Of a DNA stretch of 64,000 nt, positions 1-11,606 are shown piece after piece; within the stretch, counting starts at the first letter, position 1; the number at the start of each line of letters is the position of its first letter. The notes beneath the pieces are model-generated. The model was given only the letters and a program-made list of their open reading frames with translations. It did not search any database and was not told where the DNA came from. The DNA is taken from NCBI GenBank assembly GCA_020740775.1, contig JAHEWK010000018.1:744001-808000 (forward strand), written 5' to 3'. Origin of the DNA: Ilyonectria destructans (taxonomy: Eukaryota; Ascomycota; Sordariomycetes; Hypocreales; Nectriaceae). The position numbers were made by a program, and so were the translations under genes.

Positions 1-402
1 GCAGAGCAATGACGATGACAGGCTTTCGGCCGACCTTGTCACTGACGCGACCCCAAATTGCGCCAGTTGAGAACTCGGCAAGGGCAAAGACGGTAGTCAT
101 CATGCCAGCATAGGTCGAAATCTGATTCGGGTCGTCGGTTTCATGGAAATCTTCGATCATGAAGTATATGTACGGGAAAATAGAGGTGAATGCGATCGGC
201 TCACACAGTCGACACAACGCTAAGATAAGCGGAGAGTTAGCGATATGCAGTCTAGATGCACGATCGAGTCCTCTAGCTTGGATAATGACGTGGTTTTCGC
301 TCTATCTGAAGCAAACTCACCCAAAATGAACATTTGGCGTTTGGGGAATGGCGGTACGCCGTCTGCAGTTCCGATGCTTGGTGCACCGCGTTGTTGAGTC
401 AT
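1..402 (-). CDS. MFS transporter, N-terminal part (runs off the left edge)
   Basis: This is the 5' part of a major facilitator superfamily carrier read leftwards; the 3' part lies outside the window. Exon 1 is 402-321 and exon 2 runs 219-1, with a 101 bp GT..AG intron (320-220). The join restores QMFILALCRLCEPIAFTS followed by FPYIYFMIEDF and the loop GAIWGRVSDKVGRKP, which is the loop 2-3 signature of MFS carriers in the fungal multidrug/peptide exporter-like group. The chosen ATG at 402 has the good context CGCAATGAC; an in-frame ATG at 429 would add nine residues. The substrate cannot be told. It is a plasma-membrane or vacuolar proton antiporter by family only. Confidence 0.85.
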
Positions 403-429
403 TGCGGCGGTTGCGTTCCAACAACCCAA

Positions 430-2854
430 TGAGGAGTAGGAAATGGAATCAAGGCTGGGGTATCATGCAAGTTCTCGTTAGACTTGCGCAATCAAGATGC
501 TCTTTCAAGTGGCCTTCCAACGTCTTTTATTGGCGCAATTTCGGTCGCTTGGACCCTGGATCTTCACTGCCGTCACAGATGTCTCAATGCAATCCCAAAA
601 CGGGGCCGAGACGAAGGATTCCAGCGCGTCGCCTCTAGAAAGGCAGAAGGACGGAACGACGAAGCTGGAAAGACGCAGCAAAAGTTGCGGAAGAATAGAT
701 TGAAAGGAAGATAAATGCCCTCACGGTGGGTCTCAGGGTTGTAATCAGCGGAGGCTCCTGTCACCGCTTCGAGCGTCTTGCGCTTGGCTTGTCAGACCGG
801 CCCGCAACTCCGCCAAGTTTACGCCGTAAATAGTCTACAATGTGAGTGGACCCGCCGTCGTTTTGCCGGACACCCACTCGCCTGCAGGAGGTTATCAGTG
901 CCTAATCCGTGGATCAGTTACTGGCCGGGCGGAGATATCTGCAATGAGGCCCCCCATCGGCCCCGTAATATGTGAAGAAGGCGTGCATCACATGGTCTGT
1001 CGAGTCGCACAAACCCGGATTGTGGGTGGGTAAGCCTGACAATAATAGTCCGGAGACTGTGTGTCTAGTCCTTCATCGGCCGGATCGGCAGTTCATTTAA
1101 TTTGCGGCAGGGGAGTTGAAAAGGCCGCGGTTGAGGCCAATCCAGCTTGCACCACAGCACAGTCCTGTGAAATGTCACAAGATCAATAATTGCGTCGCGA
1201 GGAAGAGTTTAATGCACTATTCACCTGAAGTTATCGCGAAGAACCAGAGGGGTGCAGACAAACTAAACTGATCTGCAACCACTTCCGATACGTCATATCT
1301 CAACCCCGCCCGGGAGTCGGTGTGGCTATTCTCATCCCTGCTTGACAGACTCTCTAGACCAGATTAATTGAGGCCATCCCATGTTAAGTTCAAGGCTGCG
1401 GCGGTCACATTCCATCCCCGCTCCAATCGGAAATGGCCCGGTCCCTCCTCCTCCACTATCAGATCAAGTGGCCATCCCCAGGTTCGCCATTCTCTCCGGG
1501 GAGAACTCCCTGTGATGAAGCACAAGGGTCCGCGTGTTGAGTTCCGTATTCCTCAACTCCACTGCCGTGTGATTTCTTTTGTCGGCCCGAGCGCGTATCT
1601 TGGATGCTATTCCGCTCCCAATTACTACTGGTGCCCGTTTGACCCCGATGCGCACGCGACTATCGCGCGGGATGGGCTGCATCGTTCCCCGGGCCCGCGC
1701 AGCCAAGCCTCGACCAGAAGCAACACAAATGTTCGCGAAGCATGCATGTCATGCAAGGCACAGACTGACAGCTGCCAAGAATTCATACATCTGCCGGTCT
1801 TCTCCACCGGTGCCGAATTAGCCGTTCCAATCTTGTATGGAACCGATGTGGGAAGAATTGCTGCCATGCTGTTGACGCCGCTTTGTAGTCGCCGGAACAT
1901 CGTAGTCAACGCAGCGCTAGCAATAGCAATAGCCACGAAGATGAGCCTAGACACAACGATTTCGGTGACCTTGGTTTTCACTTGCATGGAAATTGTAAAA
2001 TCAGATTTAGGGCATGTAGAAAGCCGCCCATACTTGGTTATGTTCAAGAACAAGCCTCACCTAAATTCGAAGTTCTTGTCACCGGCGTACACTCTGTTCT
2101 AGCCGTACTAGCCATGTCGATTTTCCAGGCGGTCACTCTCCCAAGTGTCTTGGCCCCTGTAAAGTTTACTTCAAACCTGGTTTTGTCACCGACGACGCCC
2201 AAATGTTGGGAGATACAGGGCCCAGAGCTGATATGCATTTATTCCTGTTACAGGGTTGGTACGTGTTCTTTCATTTCTGGTAGGGTAAATCGACTTCTTC
2301 GAGTTTCTATAAGCTGGATTGTTGGGAATGTGCCGACCGTGAGTTCCGCCGTTTTCGACCGGCCACGTATCTCGCCTGTTTCAGATTTGCCTACCTCTCG
2401 GCAACCTGTCGGCAACCTCCCTCATTGGATCAGGGAGCTTTTTATATGCTGCAATTATGCGTTTGGGAGGGCCTCGAGGCCGACTGCGCTGATCAGTTGC
2501 CTGGAACAGGATGGACTCGTGGCACTTGATAATTTTCATATCCTCAATATTCCCCAGCTGCTATAATTGACACGGAATGAGGAGCAGCTCTGTCGTCTGT
2601 TGAACGACTTGAATTGCCACGCTCATCTTGTCACTTGTTGTTTGTCTCGCGGGGGTTCTGGCAGAAAAGGTCGGCGACCTAGAAGACGCGGTGGCGACCT
2701 TGGACTAGCTTAAACGTGAACAACATAGTCACGTGGAAGCGGTGACTAGAATAAGACGCCGCGGCATCTTCAAGTCGTTGGCATCCAACCACGGCGTTCA
2801 GACGCAGCTATAGCCACTTTCAACGCACAAGTATCAATTCAGTCACTCAATACA
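430..2854. other. Intergenic, 2.4 kb, no supportable gene
   Basis: The longest plus-strand frame (1368-2102) has a poor composition and no recognisable motif. On the minus strand, frames between about 2240 and 1464 contain a hydrophobic stretch (VSRLIFVAIAIASAALTT, near 1950-1900) that could be a remnant of a membrane-protein gene. I could not link these frames with convincing splice sites or match them to a family. The last 150 bp should hold the promoter and leader of the regulator that starts at 2855. Confidence 0.5.
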
Positions 2855-5466
2855 ATGTCTACAAGCGAACAGGATCAGCAGACAGGGGTGAGGCAAGAGC
2901 AGCAAGAGTCACAGGATGACGAGCAGCAGCTGCATTCTCGGAGCCCCGACGACACCCCGGCCACTGAGAGCGCCAGACAAAACCGCACAGCATGCTTGAA
3001 CTGTCGCGCCATGCGGCAGCGTTGCGACCGAAACACGCCGTGGTGAGTGTTCAAATCTATATCCCGAGACGGGGCGTGGACTTGGTAAGGACTGACACGT
3101 GTAGCTCGCGCTGCCTTTCACAGGGACGTCAGTGTCGTTATCCGGCTGGTTCCAATCGTGGCCGTAAGCTGGGAAGCATGAAGTGGGATTCACTACCCAC
3201 GATGACCTACGGGTAATTTTGTTCGCTCAGCTAACCCAAGGCTAGCAAACCTACGACTGTTGAGAAGCTACTATCCCGAATCAACGAAAGCGGCGTACGA
3301 GACCAGGTGGTTGCGGCTCTGCTCAATTCCAACGTGGACCGCTCGAATCATGTCCTTTCACCTGGACAAGCCCAAGAACCCACTTCCGCTGCCGTCCACG
3401 CGGATTCTCTTCGTCCCAGTGACCGTCAACCGGCTTTCAACCACCATGACACCGAGTTTGACGCCCGACATTCCCTAGTCTCTCCCTTGAACATGATGGC
3501 CGCTGCCGTCGCGGCTGACATTGTCCCCTCCCCCCAGAACTCCAGCCCGCAAATAGGTTGCTTTTTTAAAAACCAGGCCGGCCGCAGAGGGGTTGCGGAA
3601 GTTTATGATGAGCGATTGGCTAAATATTTTGGTAATGTCTCATCCTCTACTCGTGCCGTGTCGTACAATACTTACCTTTTTCACTGTTCAGCCCCTCACA
3701 CAACTCAGCAGACGGACTGGCAGGTTTTGGCCTCTCAATCAGTAGACCACACCTTAAAGCTGGAAACAACAGCTTGCGATCCTATCACGGCGCGGCTGAT
3801 TGACCAAAGCGATGTCTCGTGGTATTTCAAATTGTTCGCCTCCATTACTCGAGTAGACTCTCTCACCTTCGTGTCTCCAGGCTAACCAGTTATCTCCATA
3901 GGTTTTTTAAGATACGCAACCCAGTTGTAGGCTTGTTGGACCCGGTCCTACACACACCTGAATATGTTTACTCTGCATCCTTCACCCTCTTCTCGGTTGT
4001 TTGTGCCCTGGGCTGCGCCGTCTCGGTACGCCCCAGAGATAGAGTACTATACCCTGCGTTACTATCTTTAGCGGAAGGGAGCATGAAGTGGTCCATTGCG
4101 GTTTCGGTCAAATCTCTCGAGACCATCCAAGCCATCATCAACATGCAGTATTGGGCACCAATCTGCCAGAGGCAATCAGACGATCCTTGTTGGTTGCACT
4201 TGAGCCATGTGAGAATACCAAACCCGAATTGCCCTGGCTTACGTGGAGGGAACATGATATTGACGTGACCACAACCTGGGTAGGCTGCACAGCTCGCAAG
4301 AGAATTGGGTATTCATAAACCCGCCACTGTTGCTGACCAAGTTAATGCCTTAGCCCCAGACGCGGCCGCTGATCACAGAGAGCGGCTTCTACGAAATTTC
4401 GAGAGGACTTGGCTTTATGTATTCATCGCCGACAAGAGCTTTGGTATCATAACCGGCCGCCCTATAAGCGTGTCCTGGAAGGAAATTCCAGCCTCCGTGA
4501 GTGAGTGGTGGCAAAAGCCAATGACTAGCCCGCACGATCGGGTCATCTGTGGTATTGTGGAAGTAAGGAGGCTCTTGGTGCGTGCTAGAAACTCGAATAC
4601 CCGCGTCAAATACCTAACATTGCTGGCTCGCAGTTGGTCGCCTTAGAACAACAGAAGCGCACAGAACGGACATTGAAGTCTATCCTTGACTGGCATTCAC
4701 ATGCTTTCGGAACTTTGGACCAGATCCGTACCGCCCGATGTACCTCTGACGGTTCTGCATCAGCCGAGTTTCTCCCGATACTTGCTTTCTACATGGACCA
4801 TAGCATCCTGGTCCTTAGTGCCCAAGCCTTGAGAGATATGACTGCCCTGGATGAAACCATGACATCGAGTGAGCTATTGGCAGTCTCTCAAAAGACATTT
4901 AATGTCGCCAGCCGAGTTCTCGACCTTGTACTTTCCAACCCGGTGTTCCGCGAGCTCATGTTTGGATTCCACAACAATATGTACATAATGATTTGCCATG
5001 CAGTCACGGAGATCCTTCAGGTGGGTTTCTTCCGACTACTATTAGTATCATTGGAGTCTTAGGTGGTGCTGACACAATATCTGACCCACAGGCTGTTAAG
5101 CGCGGTGGTCTAACTTCCACGGACGTTGCAGAAGCTTCTTCCAAAGTGCGTGCGATTCCAGACCACCTGGAAGTGATCGCGGAAGAGCTCCCACCCACGT
5201 CGGCAGCAAATCTGTACATGGGACTCTCCAAGTTCTTTGTGTGCAAGCTTGACAATATTGCCAGCGCTGGAGATGACCACAGCGAATGCGGAGGCAATGC
5301 CCAGGACCCGTTCGTTTCCGACTGGTGGAAATCTGTAGACATTGCTTTGCTCGATTCTACCGCCTGGATTGATATGAATTTCCTCAGCTCCGAACCTCCT
5401 ATTATCAACACTGAAACCTGGGATGGTGCAGAGGACCCGAGTCTAGGCGATTTTGTATTCCATTAA
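2855..5466 (+). CDS. Zn2Cys6 fungal transcription factor, 721 aa
   Basis: Nuclear DNA-binding regulator. Eight exons: 2855-3042, 3105-3182, 3246-3631, 3692-3852, 3912-4208, 4284-4577, 4634-5020, 5092-5466 (2166 nt, 721 aa). The first intron splits the zinc cluster; joined, it reads C-X2-C-X6-C-X5-C-X2-C-X6-C from CLNCRAMRQRC to CSRCLSQGRQC at about residues 49-75, followed by a basic linker (RGRK) and a probable dimerisation helix (TVEKLLSRI). The middle (about 300-520) is the fungal-specific regulatory domain, with LLDPVLHTPEYVY, the RTWLYVFIADKSFGI segment and EIPASVSEWW. The N terminus is rich in Gln, Glu and Ser. The 3' site of intron 4 was chosen at 3911 because it keeps the frame. A C-terminal acidic tail may be an activation region. 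Neighbours are an MDR reductase, a GST and an MFS carrier, so a local detoxification regulator is a fair guess, but no target is shown. Confidence 0.9.
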
Positions 5467-6344
5467 TCACTCCAGATATGGCGATTGTACGTATCTGTCA
5501 TTTAAAGAGAAACGAAGTGGACCCATGCCGGCCACTGTTCAAACCATCTTCACTTGTAGTTAGATTATTAACTAAGACTCATCTCCAATCAATATACGGT
5601 GCATGAGTTTGATCTGCGGCGCACTAGTTAAATGACGACGGCATGGTATACCTCGGCAGTGTCCCCCTTATTACAGATTGTGATTATCTGAAGGTTGATT
5701 AGTAAAGAAGGCGAAGCATTCCGATGCTTATTGGAGTGGCTATACTACCCTACGTGTCATTTCCTCGTGAGAAACATGTACGAAATTGATAAGCACGTTG
5801 AGCCTTCGGAGACCTAGTGGAGCAACCGGGCTTTACATCGGCGTTCTAAGTGGGGCCGCTCCGAATGATTCCCGCCCTGTTTAAGCGGTAATCGTGGACC
5901 TGACCGGTGTCCTGATTTATGTCCGCCGGCAAATTTTGAGCTTCGCCCTTTCTCCGTTCGGTGTAACTAATGGCCCGGCTCTAAAACTGGCTTCGTTTGT
6001 GTGTTACGTTCCTTGACCTTTACCATCAACGTCATGCTTACAATTACAACGTGTAAAAGTCCCGCCGTCGTTCGTATCAAGTTTGTCAGAATCAGAGGGT
6101 GATCATTTGTAATCCGTGAACGACAAGTCGTTCGTATCAAGTTTGTAAGAATCAGAGGGTGATCGTTTGTAATCCGTGAACGAAGGTATAAGTTAAAGGA
6201 TCCAACATGGACACTTAAATTATCTCACCAAGTTCAATACACTAAACATCCTAACCACGTATTACACGGCCGTCATACAGTCATCTCTCTACTTCTTCAA
6301 GCTTATCTTCAACTTTACCTCAGCCTCTTCAACTCTACTTCATC
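5467..6344. promoter_or_regulatory. Intergenic with promoter of the MDR reductase gene
   Basis: No gene is visible. The right part is the presumed promoter and leader of the gene at 6345; the 100 bases before the ATG are C/T-rich with many TTCAA/CTTC runs, as is common in strongly expressed fungal genes. A 56 bp duplication at 6068-6183 lies about 160-280 bp before the start codon and is listed separately. Confidence 0.5.
6068..6183. repeat. Tandem 56 bp repeat in the MDR reductase promoter
   Basis: Copies at 6068-6123 and 6128-6183 differ at only two positions (6087/6147 and 6105/6165) and are separated by the four bases CAAG. Each copy begins TCGTTC and ends GAACGA, so the ends of a copy are inverted repeats of each other. 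The junction GAACGA-CAAG-TCGTTC is a palindrome with a 4-base gap. A duplicated regulator-binding module is possible, but a recent slippage event would look the same. Confidence 0.85.
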
Positions 6345-7455
6345 ATGTCGGCGCCTACCTCGACCAAAGCTTGGACTGTTACGGGCATCCACAAGGACAA
6401 TTTTGACGGCCTCCAGCTGATCAATGATGCCCCTGTGCCCAAGATCTCCGACCATGATGTCCTGGTCCAAATCGAAGCAGTTTCGTTGAACTATCGAGAT
6501 CTCGCTATCCCCAAGGTGATCCGCGGCTAATTATCCTCCATTGATCTCAGGTACTAACTACCGCTGGCAGGGACTGTACCCATTTGCCATGAAGACTCCC
6601 GTCATTGCGGGCTCCGACAGCGCAGGCATTGTACTTGCAGTCGGACCCAAGGTTACCGACTTCTCCGTGGGTGAGAAAGTCTGTACGCTCTTCAATGAGT
6701 TTCATCAGACCAATCCAATCACCCCCGAAGCCGTCGGAAGCGGTCTTGGTGGCGCTGTTGATGGTACTCTGCGCAAGTATGGAGTCTTCCATGAGCGCGG
6801 GCTTGTGAAAGCACCTTCGTCGCTGAAGCCTGTCGAGGCGAGTACTGTGACATGTGCTCCGCTGACTGCCTGGAATGCACTGTACGGCCTTCAATCAAAG
6901 GCTGTCAAGGCCGGGGATTGGGTCCTGACGCAAGGCACTGGTGGTGTAAGCTTGGCTGCAATCCAGTTTGCTTCAGCTGCAGGCGCCACAGTGGTTGCCA
7001 CAACTTCATCAGACGAAAAGGCAGCTACCCTCAAGAGGCTCGGAGCAAGCCATGTTATCAACTATCGAACAACTTCCAACTGGGGCGAGATTGCTCGGGG
7101 ACTGACGCCACAGGGACTTGGTTTCGACCACATCCTTGAGATTGGAGGCGCCGCCAGTATTTCCCAGTCACTCAAGGCCATCAAGCTCGAAGGAGTTATC
7201 ACGATCATTGGATTTCTCACCACGGCCGATAGCGATAAGCAGCCATCTCTGATGGACGCACTGAGCCATATCTGCACGGTCCGCGGCATCTTTGTTGGTT
7301 CGAAGCAGCAATTCGTGGAGATGAACCGAGCTATCGACTCCGCAAAGATTGTCCCTGTTGTCGATGCGAAGATATTTGCTTTCGGCGATGCTAAGGCTGC
7401 GTACGAGTACCAGTGGCAGAGGAAGAACTTTGGAAAGGTTGTGATTCAGATTTGA
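6345..7455 (+). CDS. Zinc-free MDR alcohol dehydrogenase/quinone oxidoreductase, 351 aa
   Basis: NAD(P)H-dependent reductase of the medium-chain dehydrogenase/reductase family, probably cytosolic, acting on enones, quinones or aldehydes. Exons 6345-6515 and 6571-7455, with a 55 bp intron whose removal gives the normal family sequence LNYRDLAIPKGLYPF. The catalytic N-terminal domain carries the GSDSAGIVLAVGPKV segment. The Rossmann domain is marked by QGTGGVSLAAIQFA (about residue 178) followed by ATTSSDEKAATLKRLGA and VINYRTT. The Cys/His/Cys ligands of zinc ADHs are not evident, so it belongs with the 'zinc-type ADH-like' YogA/quinone-reductase branch. The C terminus GKVVIQI is typical and the length normal. 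The promoter carries the duplicated 56 bp element. The exact substrate is unknown. Confidence 0.92.
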
Positions 7456-8361
7456 GTGATGGATATAGCTCAATAGTTAATGCCATATATAACACATTGA
7501 ACCACGGTGACCCCAAATTCGTGCTTGTATGTGAGTTATTCAAGTGTAATAAAATGATCTATAGTATTGGATCATCTAAGTCTACTGCCGGGTGAGATAT
7601 GTCCGAATATCCTGACATTCGTCGAGATCTGGTCAAGAGAAAACCAATTAGATCGTTTACGCAAACTATTACGTCTAGTAGCATTCATCAGACGTAGATT
7701 ATGTCACAAACTGTTAGATGGCCAGCGTGACGCTTCCACGGTTAAGAGCCAGCCTAAATCCCTGCTTTAGTTGTTACAGCTGTACATCCTGTCCATCGGT
7801 CTTATGTGCGGATACGTAGTAGGCCCCAATTATTCTCCGCATCTCTACTGGCGATCTTCGATACCCCTGAGCCAAACTCGGAAGTGTCACGGCGGCCGCG
7901 TTGCCTCAGTCCAAAGCCGACACTAGTTGATCGGAGGTCATATAAATCGCTCCGACATCCGACCTCCGACCTGCATCTCCGCCACGGTCGCCGACTAAAG
8001 TGGAACCCGATCGGATCAATTTCTCATCGTATCAATATTCGTGCAGGCTTAGTCCTCGGCATTGGCAGTCGTCCCAGTTGAGATTCGGACACAGGGCTCA
8101 TCGGGCTTATACGAGGGCCCGTTTGACTTACCGCTTGTTGAGATTTATAAGCTCACCGAGAAATATTATTGAGTAGTGAGGCAAATACTTAATTGGGCTC
8201 CACAATGAGCGTCGATTGATGAAAAGTGACCGAGAAGGCCAATGTGTATAAGACGTTAATCGGCTGTCTTCATTTTGTCACGAACCTTGGTGACAAAGCT
8301 GAATCGACACAATATCATCCATTTTCTACACTCTTGCACCAAAAACGTTACTTTTGCAACA
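7456..8361. other. Intergenic, 0.9 kb, nothing recognised
   Basis: Only short frames with no family features occur here. It contains the 3' flank of the reductase gene and the presumed promoter and leader of the GST gene. An in-frame upstream ATG at 8275 would extend the GST by 29 residues unlike the family, so it was not used. Confidence 0.5.
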
Positions 8362-9018
8362 ATGAAACCAATCACCCTATACTCTCACCCGTACGGCCCG
8401 AACCCTTGGAAAGTAGCTCTGATCCTGGAAGAGATTGCCATACCATACGAAACCCAATTTGTCGATTTTAAGGCGGTCAAGCAAGAGCCTTACACCTTGC
8501 TGAATCCCAATGGCCGCCTTCCCGCGATCGAGGACCCGAACACTGGCCTTACCCTTTGGGAGTCTGGGGCGATCGTGGAGTACCTCATTGGGCAATACGA
8601 TACTCGGAGAAAGATAAGCTATGATGGCTTTCCCGAAACACATCACCTGCGACAGTGGCTCTTCTTTCAAGTCTCCGGACAGGCCCCTTACTACGGCCAG
8701 GCCGCGTGGTTTTCTGGCTCTCATCCCGAGAACATCCAGAGTGTAATCGATCGCTATGTGACGGAAATTCACAGGGTGAATGGCGTCTTAGAAAAGGCTC
8801 TCGGTGATGGGGATTGGCTTGTGGGGGATAAATGCACGTATGCCGATCTCTCCTTCATTGCTTGGCAGCGTTGGGCGCCCAAATTTGGCGGGGAAGACAT
8901 GTATCAGAAATTTCCGAAAGTCGAAGCTTGGGTCAAGCGCATGGAGACTCGGGAGACGGTTCAGAAGGTTTATAAAGACCAAGACGAGGCCATGGTGAAG
9001 GCGGAGGGCAAGTTTTAG
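8362..9018 (+). CDS. Ure2p-like glutathione S-transferase, 218 aa
   Basis: Cytosolic glutathione transferase that conjugates or reduces electrophiles with glutathione. It is a single exon. The thioredoxin-like N-terminal domain begins ITLYSHPYGPNPWKVALILE, the signature of fungal Ure2p-like GSTs. The cis-proline lies in NPNGRLPAIEDP. The glutathione gamma-glutamyl contact is LWESGAIVEYLIGQYD (Glu-Ser). The helical domain contains QWLFFQVSGQAPYYGQAAWF and the closing motif TYADLSFIAWQRW. The start at 8362 (CAACAATGA) gives the usual family length. It is convergent with the MFS gene ending at 9363, and its closeness to the MDR reductase suggests a shared detoxification theme. It lacks the Asn-rich prion domain of yeast Ure2p, so a role as a nitrogen regulator is not implied. 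Confidence 0.95.
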   Translation: MKPITLYSHPYGPNPWKVALILEEIAIPYETQFVDFKAVKQEPYTLLNPNGRLPAIEDPNTGLTLWESGAIVEYLIGQYDTRRKISYDGFPETHHLRQWLFFQVSGQAPYYGQAAWFSGSHPENIQSVIDRYVTEIHRVNGVLEKALGDGDWLVGDKCTYADLSFIAWQRWAPKFGGEDMYQKFPKVEAWVKRMETRETVQKVYKDQDEAMVKAEGKF

Positions 9019-9362
9019 ATCGAGCTGTCATCGTAGAATGATAGCGTATTCAGGGTTGATTAGAGAGCAGTAGACTATTATCCGTATACTACGTCTATTT
9101 ACTTGTTGTCTAACACTTCACGAAGGGCTATTGGCTCCAGACTGCCGATATTATCGTTCATATTTTGACCTGGTTCAATCATGCAATTCATGAAAAATAC
9201 ATTTGCTAGGGCTATTGCCTGACACGGCCTGCATTCAGCCAGCCACATGATGAGGGCCGGTGATGCTGTATTACTTTGTTGACCTTTCGGTCAGTATTTG
9301 CCCTTACAGGCCGGGGAATTATTGAGTAGAGTACAAAAGTCAAACCTCTAGACCGGATCCAA
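9019..9362. other. Convergent 3' spacer
   Basis: This is the 344 bp gap between the stop codons of the GST (+) and the MFS carrier (-). It is AT-rich near 9100-9200, as expected for two 3' untranslated regions and polyadenylation sites. No coding frame or repeat was seen. Confidence 0.5.
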
Positions 9363-10727
9363 TCATACCCTGATCCATCGAACAGCATTCAGATCCCCAT
9401 TTGTTATTTGCCTTTCTGCTCCTCCTCCATTGTTGCTCTCCTTCGAAGACTGATTCGCTTCGTCATATTTATGCTCGTTTCGGCCGATATGCCATCCGCG
9501 CAGACCAAGCATAAACAAAGCTGACGCTATGAACATGAAGCCTGTAAACAGCTGTGCACCAAGGTAACTCCCAGTACTAGTGTAGATTTCCAAGGCAATA
9601 GGTGCGCCGAGTGTCGAAGGGATAACCATTGCCAGCCAGAGGATACTCAACCCCGAAGGGAGATTCTCAATTCCCAAGACCTCTACCATAACAGGTGTGG
9701 CATTGACCCAGAATACGCCGGCAGAGAGTCCGACGACGAGAGCGAAGAGAATCAGCACTCCAAAGGACTTTGCGTTCACCCAGATAACCAAGGACGTGAC
9801 GCCTGTCACAAAAGTCATCAATAAAGTGATGTTGAGGTGGCCAAACATATCGCCCAACCATCCAATGCAGGGTCGGCCAATCGCCTGACCCAGCATGAAG
9901 AGTGCGGGAATCATAGAAGCTTGAGACGAATTGAGTCCTATGGCATTGGCATAATTCGCCAAAGTGAAAATAAGGACAAAATAGCCGAACATATTAAAGA
10001 CGCCGAAGCCCAAGATTAGGAGATACTCCCTCCTCTTTAGCAGGCTGGTGTCGAAAGCTAGCCGTCGAGCCTGTGTCGCCTCGTACCGTGTCTTGATAAG
10101 AAGGGTGCAAGCAACATTCGCTACGGCCGAGACGATGGCCAGGATGCGGTATGCCCACTCTAAACCTAGGTTGCGGATCATGGCTCCGGCTGCAAGGGAG
10201 TAGGCAAGACCGCCGAGCCCTGCGCCTGCAACGGCGACACCGTTTGCGAGGGCACGTCGTTTGTTGAACCATTGAGAGATGATGCCATACGACGGGAGGA
10301 AGAGCAAGCCCATTCCTATTCCAAAGAGCACTCCTTGCGACAAGAAGAGATGCCAAATCTGGGTCGAGAGACTTGCACAGACGAGACTGGTAGACTGAAG
10401 AATGGCGCCGGCGAGCATAGTCGGCCGGGTTCCAAGCTCTCGTGCCATCACAGTAACAAGCGGTGAGATGAGAAGCGTGACGCCGATACTCAACGATCCA
10501 ACGGCGGCGTACATCAGTGCGGACGTGCCCGGGAATGTGCTTTCTTTCACATAGTGAGCTAGAAATACCGAGTAGGCGGCACTGATACCCCAAGAGTTCC
10601 CGTTGACAATGGCCACGGATGTCGTGACAACCCACCCGTAGCCTCCATCTGGGGCTGCGATAGGTAAAGTTGCGTTGGGCTGTGATTCGTCATCGGGCGA
10701 GGATGTGCTGGGGATATCTTCTTTCAT
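9363..10727 (-). CDS. Monocarboxylate-type MFS transporter, 454 aa
   Basis: Single-exon membrane carrier of the MCT (SLC16-like) branch of the major facilitator superfamily. The branch signature APDGGYGWVVT occurs at residues 24-34, directly before the first membrane helix, in place of the longer loop seen in multidrug carriers. About twelve hydrophobic helices follow, with the loop 2-3 motif TVMARELGTRPTMLAGA and the loop 8-9 motif GRPCIGWLGDMFGHLNI. The N-terminal 23 residues are polar and the C-terminal tail hydrophilic, both probably cytosolic. Fungal members move monocarboxylates, riboflavin or secondary metabolites; the substrate here is unknown. It lies tail-to-tail with the GST gene. 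Confidence 0.92.
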   Translation of the reverse strand: MKEDIPSTSSPDDESQPNATLPIAAPDGGYGWVVTTSVAIVNGNSWGISAAYSVFLAHYVKESTFPGTSALMYAAVGSLSIGVTLLISPLVTVMARELGTRPTMLAGAILQSTSLVCASLSTQIWHLFLSQGVLFGIGMGLLFLPSYGIISQWFNKRRALANGVAVAGAGLGGLAYSLAAGAMIRNLGLEWAYRILAIVSAVANVACTLLIKTRYEATQARRLAFDTSLLKRREYLLILGFGVFNMFGYFVLIFTLANYANAIGLNSSQASMIPALFMLGQAIGRPCIGWLGDMFGHLNITLLMTFVTGVTSLVIWVNAKSFGVLILFALVVGLSAGVFWVNATPVMVEVLGIENLPSGLSILWLAMVIPSTLGAPIALEIYTSTGSYLGAQLFTGFMFIASALFMLGLRGWHIGRNEHKYDEANQSSKESNNGGGAERQITNGDLNAVRWIRV

Positions 10728-11606
10728 CGCGAGTACTGTGGGTTGGACGTTGAAGAGGCAAGTAGGGCAATGTAGGCTGCGCGCTCTTGACCAGAGAATA
10801 CCAACAACAAAGACACGATAATTATAACAGACTATGTAGTATGGAAACCATTATTAGGATACAGACGAACATCACCCAGATTTAAACCGCGATGGCCGAA
10901 TAATTTGCCAAGGGAAATGAATCATTGATGGGTCTACTCGGGTAGGGTCGTGGTTCAAAAGAAGACGCCGGCGTGGTAAGCGGACACCGAGAGGCTTTGG
11001 TTTAGTACCCGATGCAGGACCAGGTGTGGATACGGTACAAGACAGTATTGGCTTTATAGGAAGATGCAAATGCTATGGAACATGGAACCGGTTCTCACTC
11101 ACGGCGATGTTTTGGCTGCTATGTGAAACTCCACACCCAACCGAAGAAGGTGTTTCTCTCTTGACACAAGACGAAACAGAAGGAGACTCCAGTCGATACT
11201 CTCAACTTTTGCCCGGTGTATCAGTCACTCCCACACCGGCCTTGATACAAACATCTGATCTGGTGGTACAGGCATGACTGTAGTTGCCGATGCATATTCA
11301 GCTTTTAGGTAATAACACCCGAGCTGCCTCTCAATACGAGTATTGATTGCCTGGCGACATTCGTAAAATGGGTCTCCGTTCGGCCTCTAATTTTGAAGAG
11401 CGCTACGAGAATTCTATGTAGCGTGAGCCACCGTAGATCGCCGCTAATGTAATCCATCTCCACCCTTTCAGACATGAACCTCCCCAACGAGAAGGAGGCC
11501 TGTATATAAGTATCGGTCCCTGCTGTCACTGAGGCCGAGTACCAGCTGATCGGTACACATTATTGTCAATCCCTTTCTTCGTCCTCCAAGCGAATTGTCC
11601 GGCAAC
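10728..11606. other. Intergenic, promoter of the MFS gene on the left
   Basis: No gene was recognised. The left end should hold the promoter of the minus-strand carrier. The right end leads into the TPR-protein remnant, whose old promoter may persist: a TATATAAG sequence occurs near 11503, about 100 bp before the remnant ATG. Confidence 0.45.

Noticed and set aside
1368..2102. 244-codon open frame on the plus strand
   Set aside because: Low-complexity, codon use unlike neighbours, no motif, and opposing frames equally open; treated as chance.
1464..2240. Minus-strand frames with a hydrophobic segment, possible membrane-protein remnant
   Set aside because: No family could be named and no splice join was convincing; recorded only in the intergenic note.
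9994..10635. 213-codon minus-strand frame inside the MFS gene
   Set aside because: Out-of-frame shadow of the carrier, Arg/Ser/Cys-rich as expected for a frame-shifted reading.
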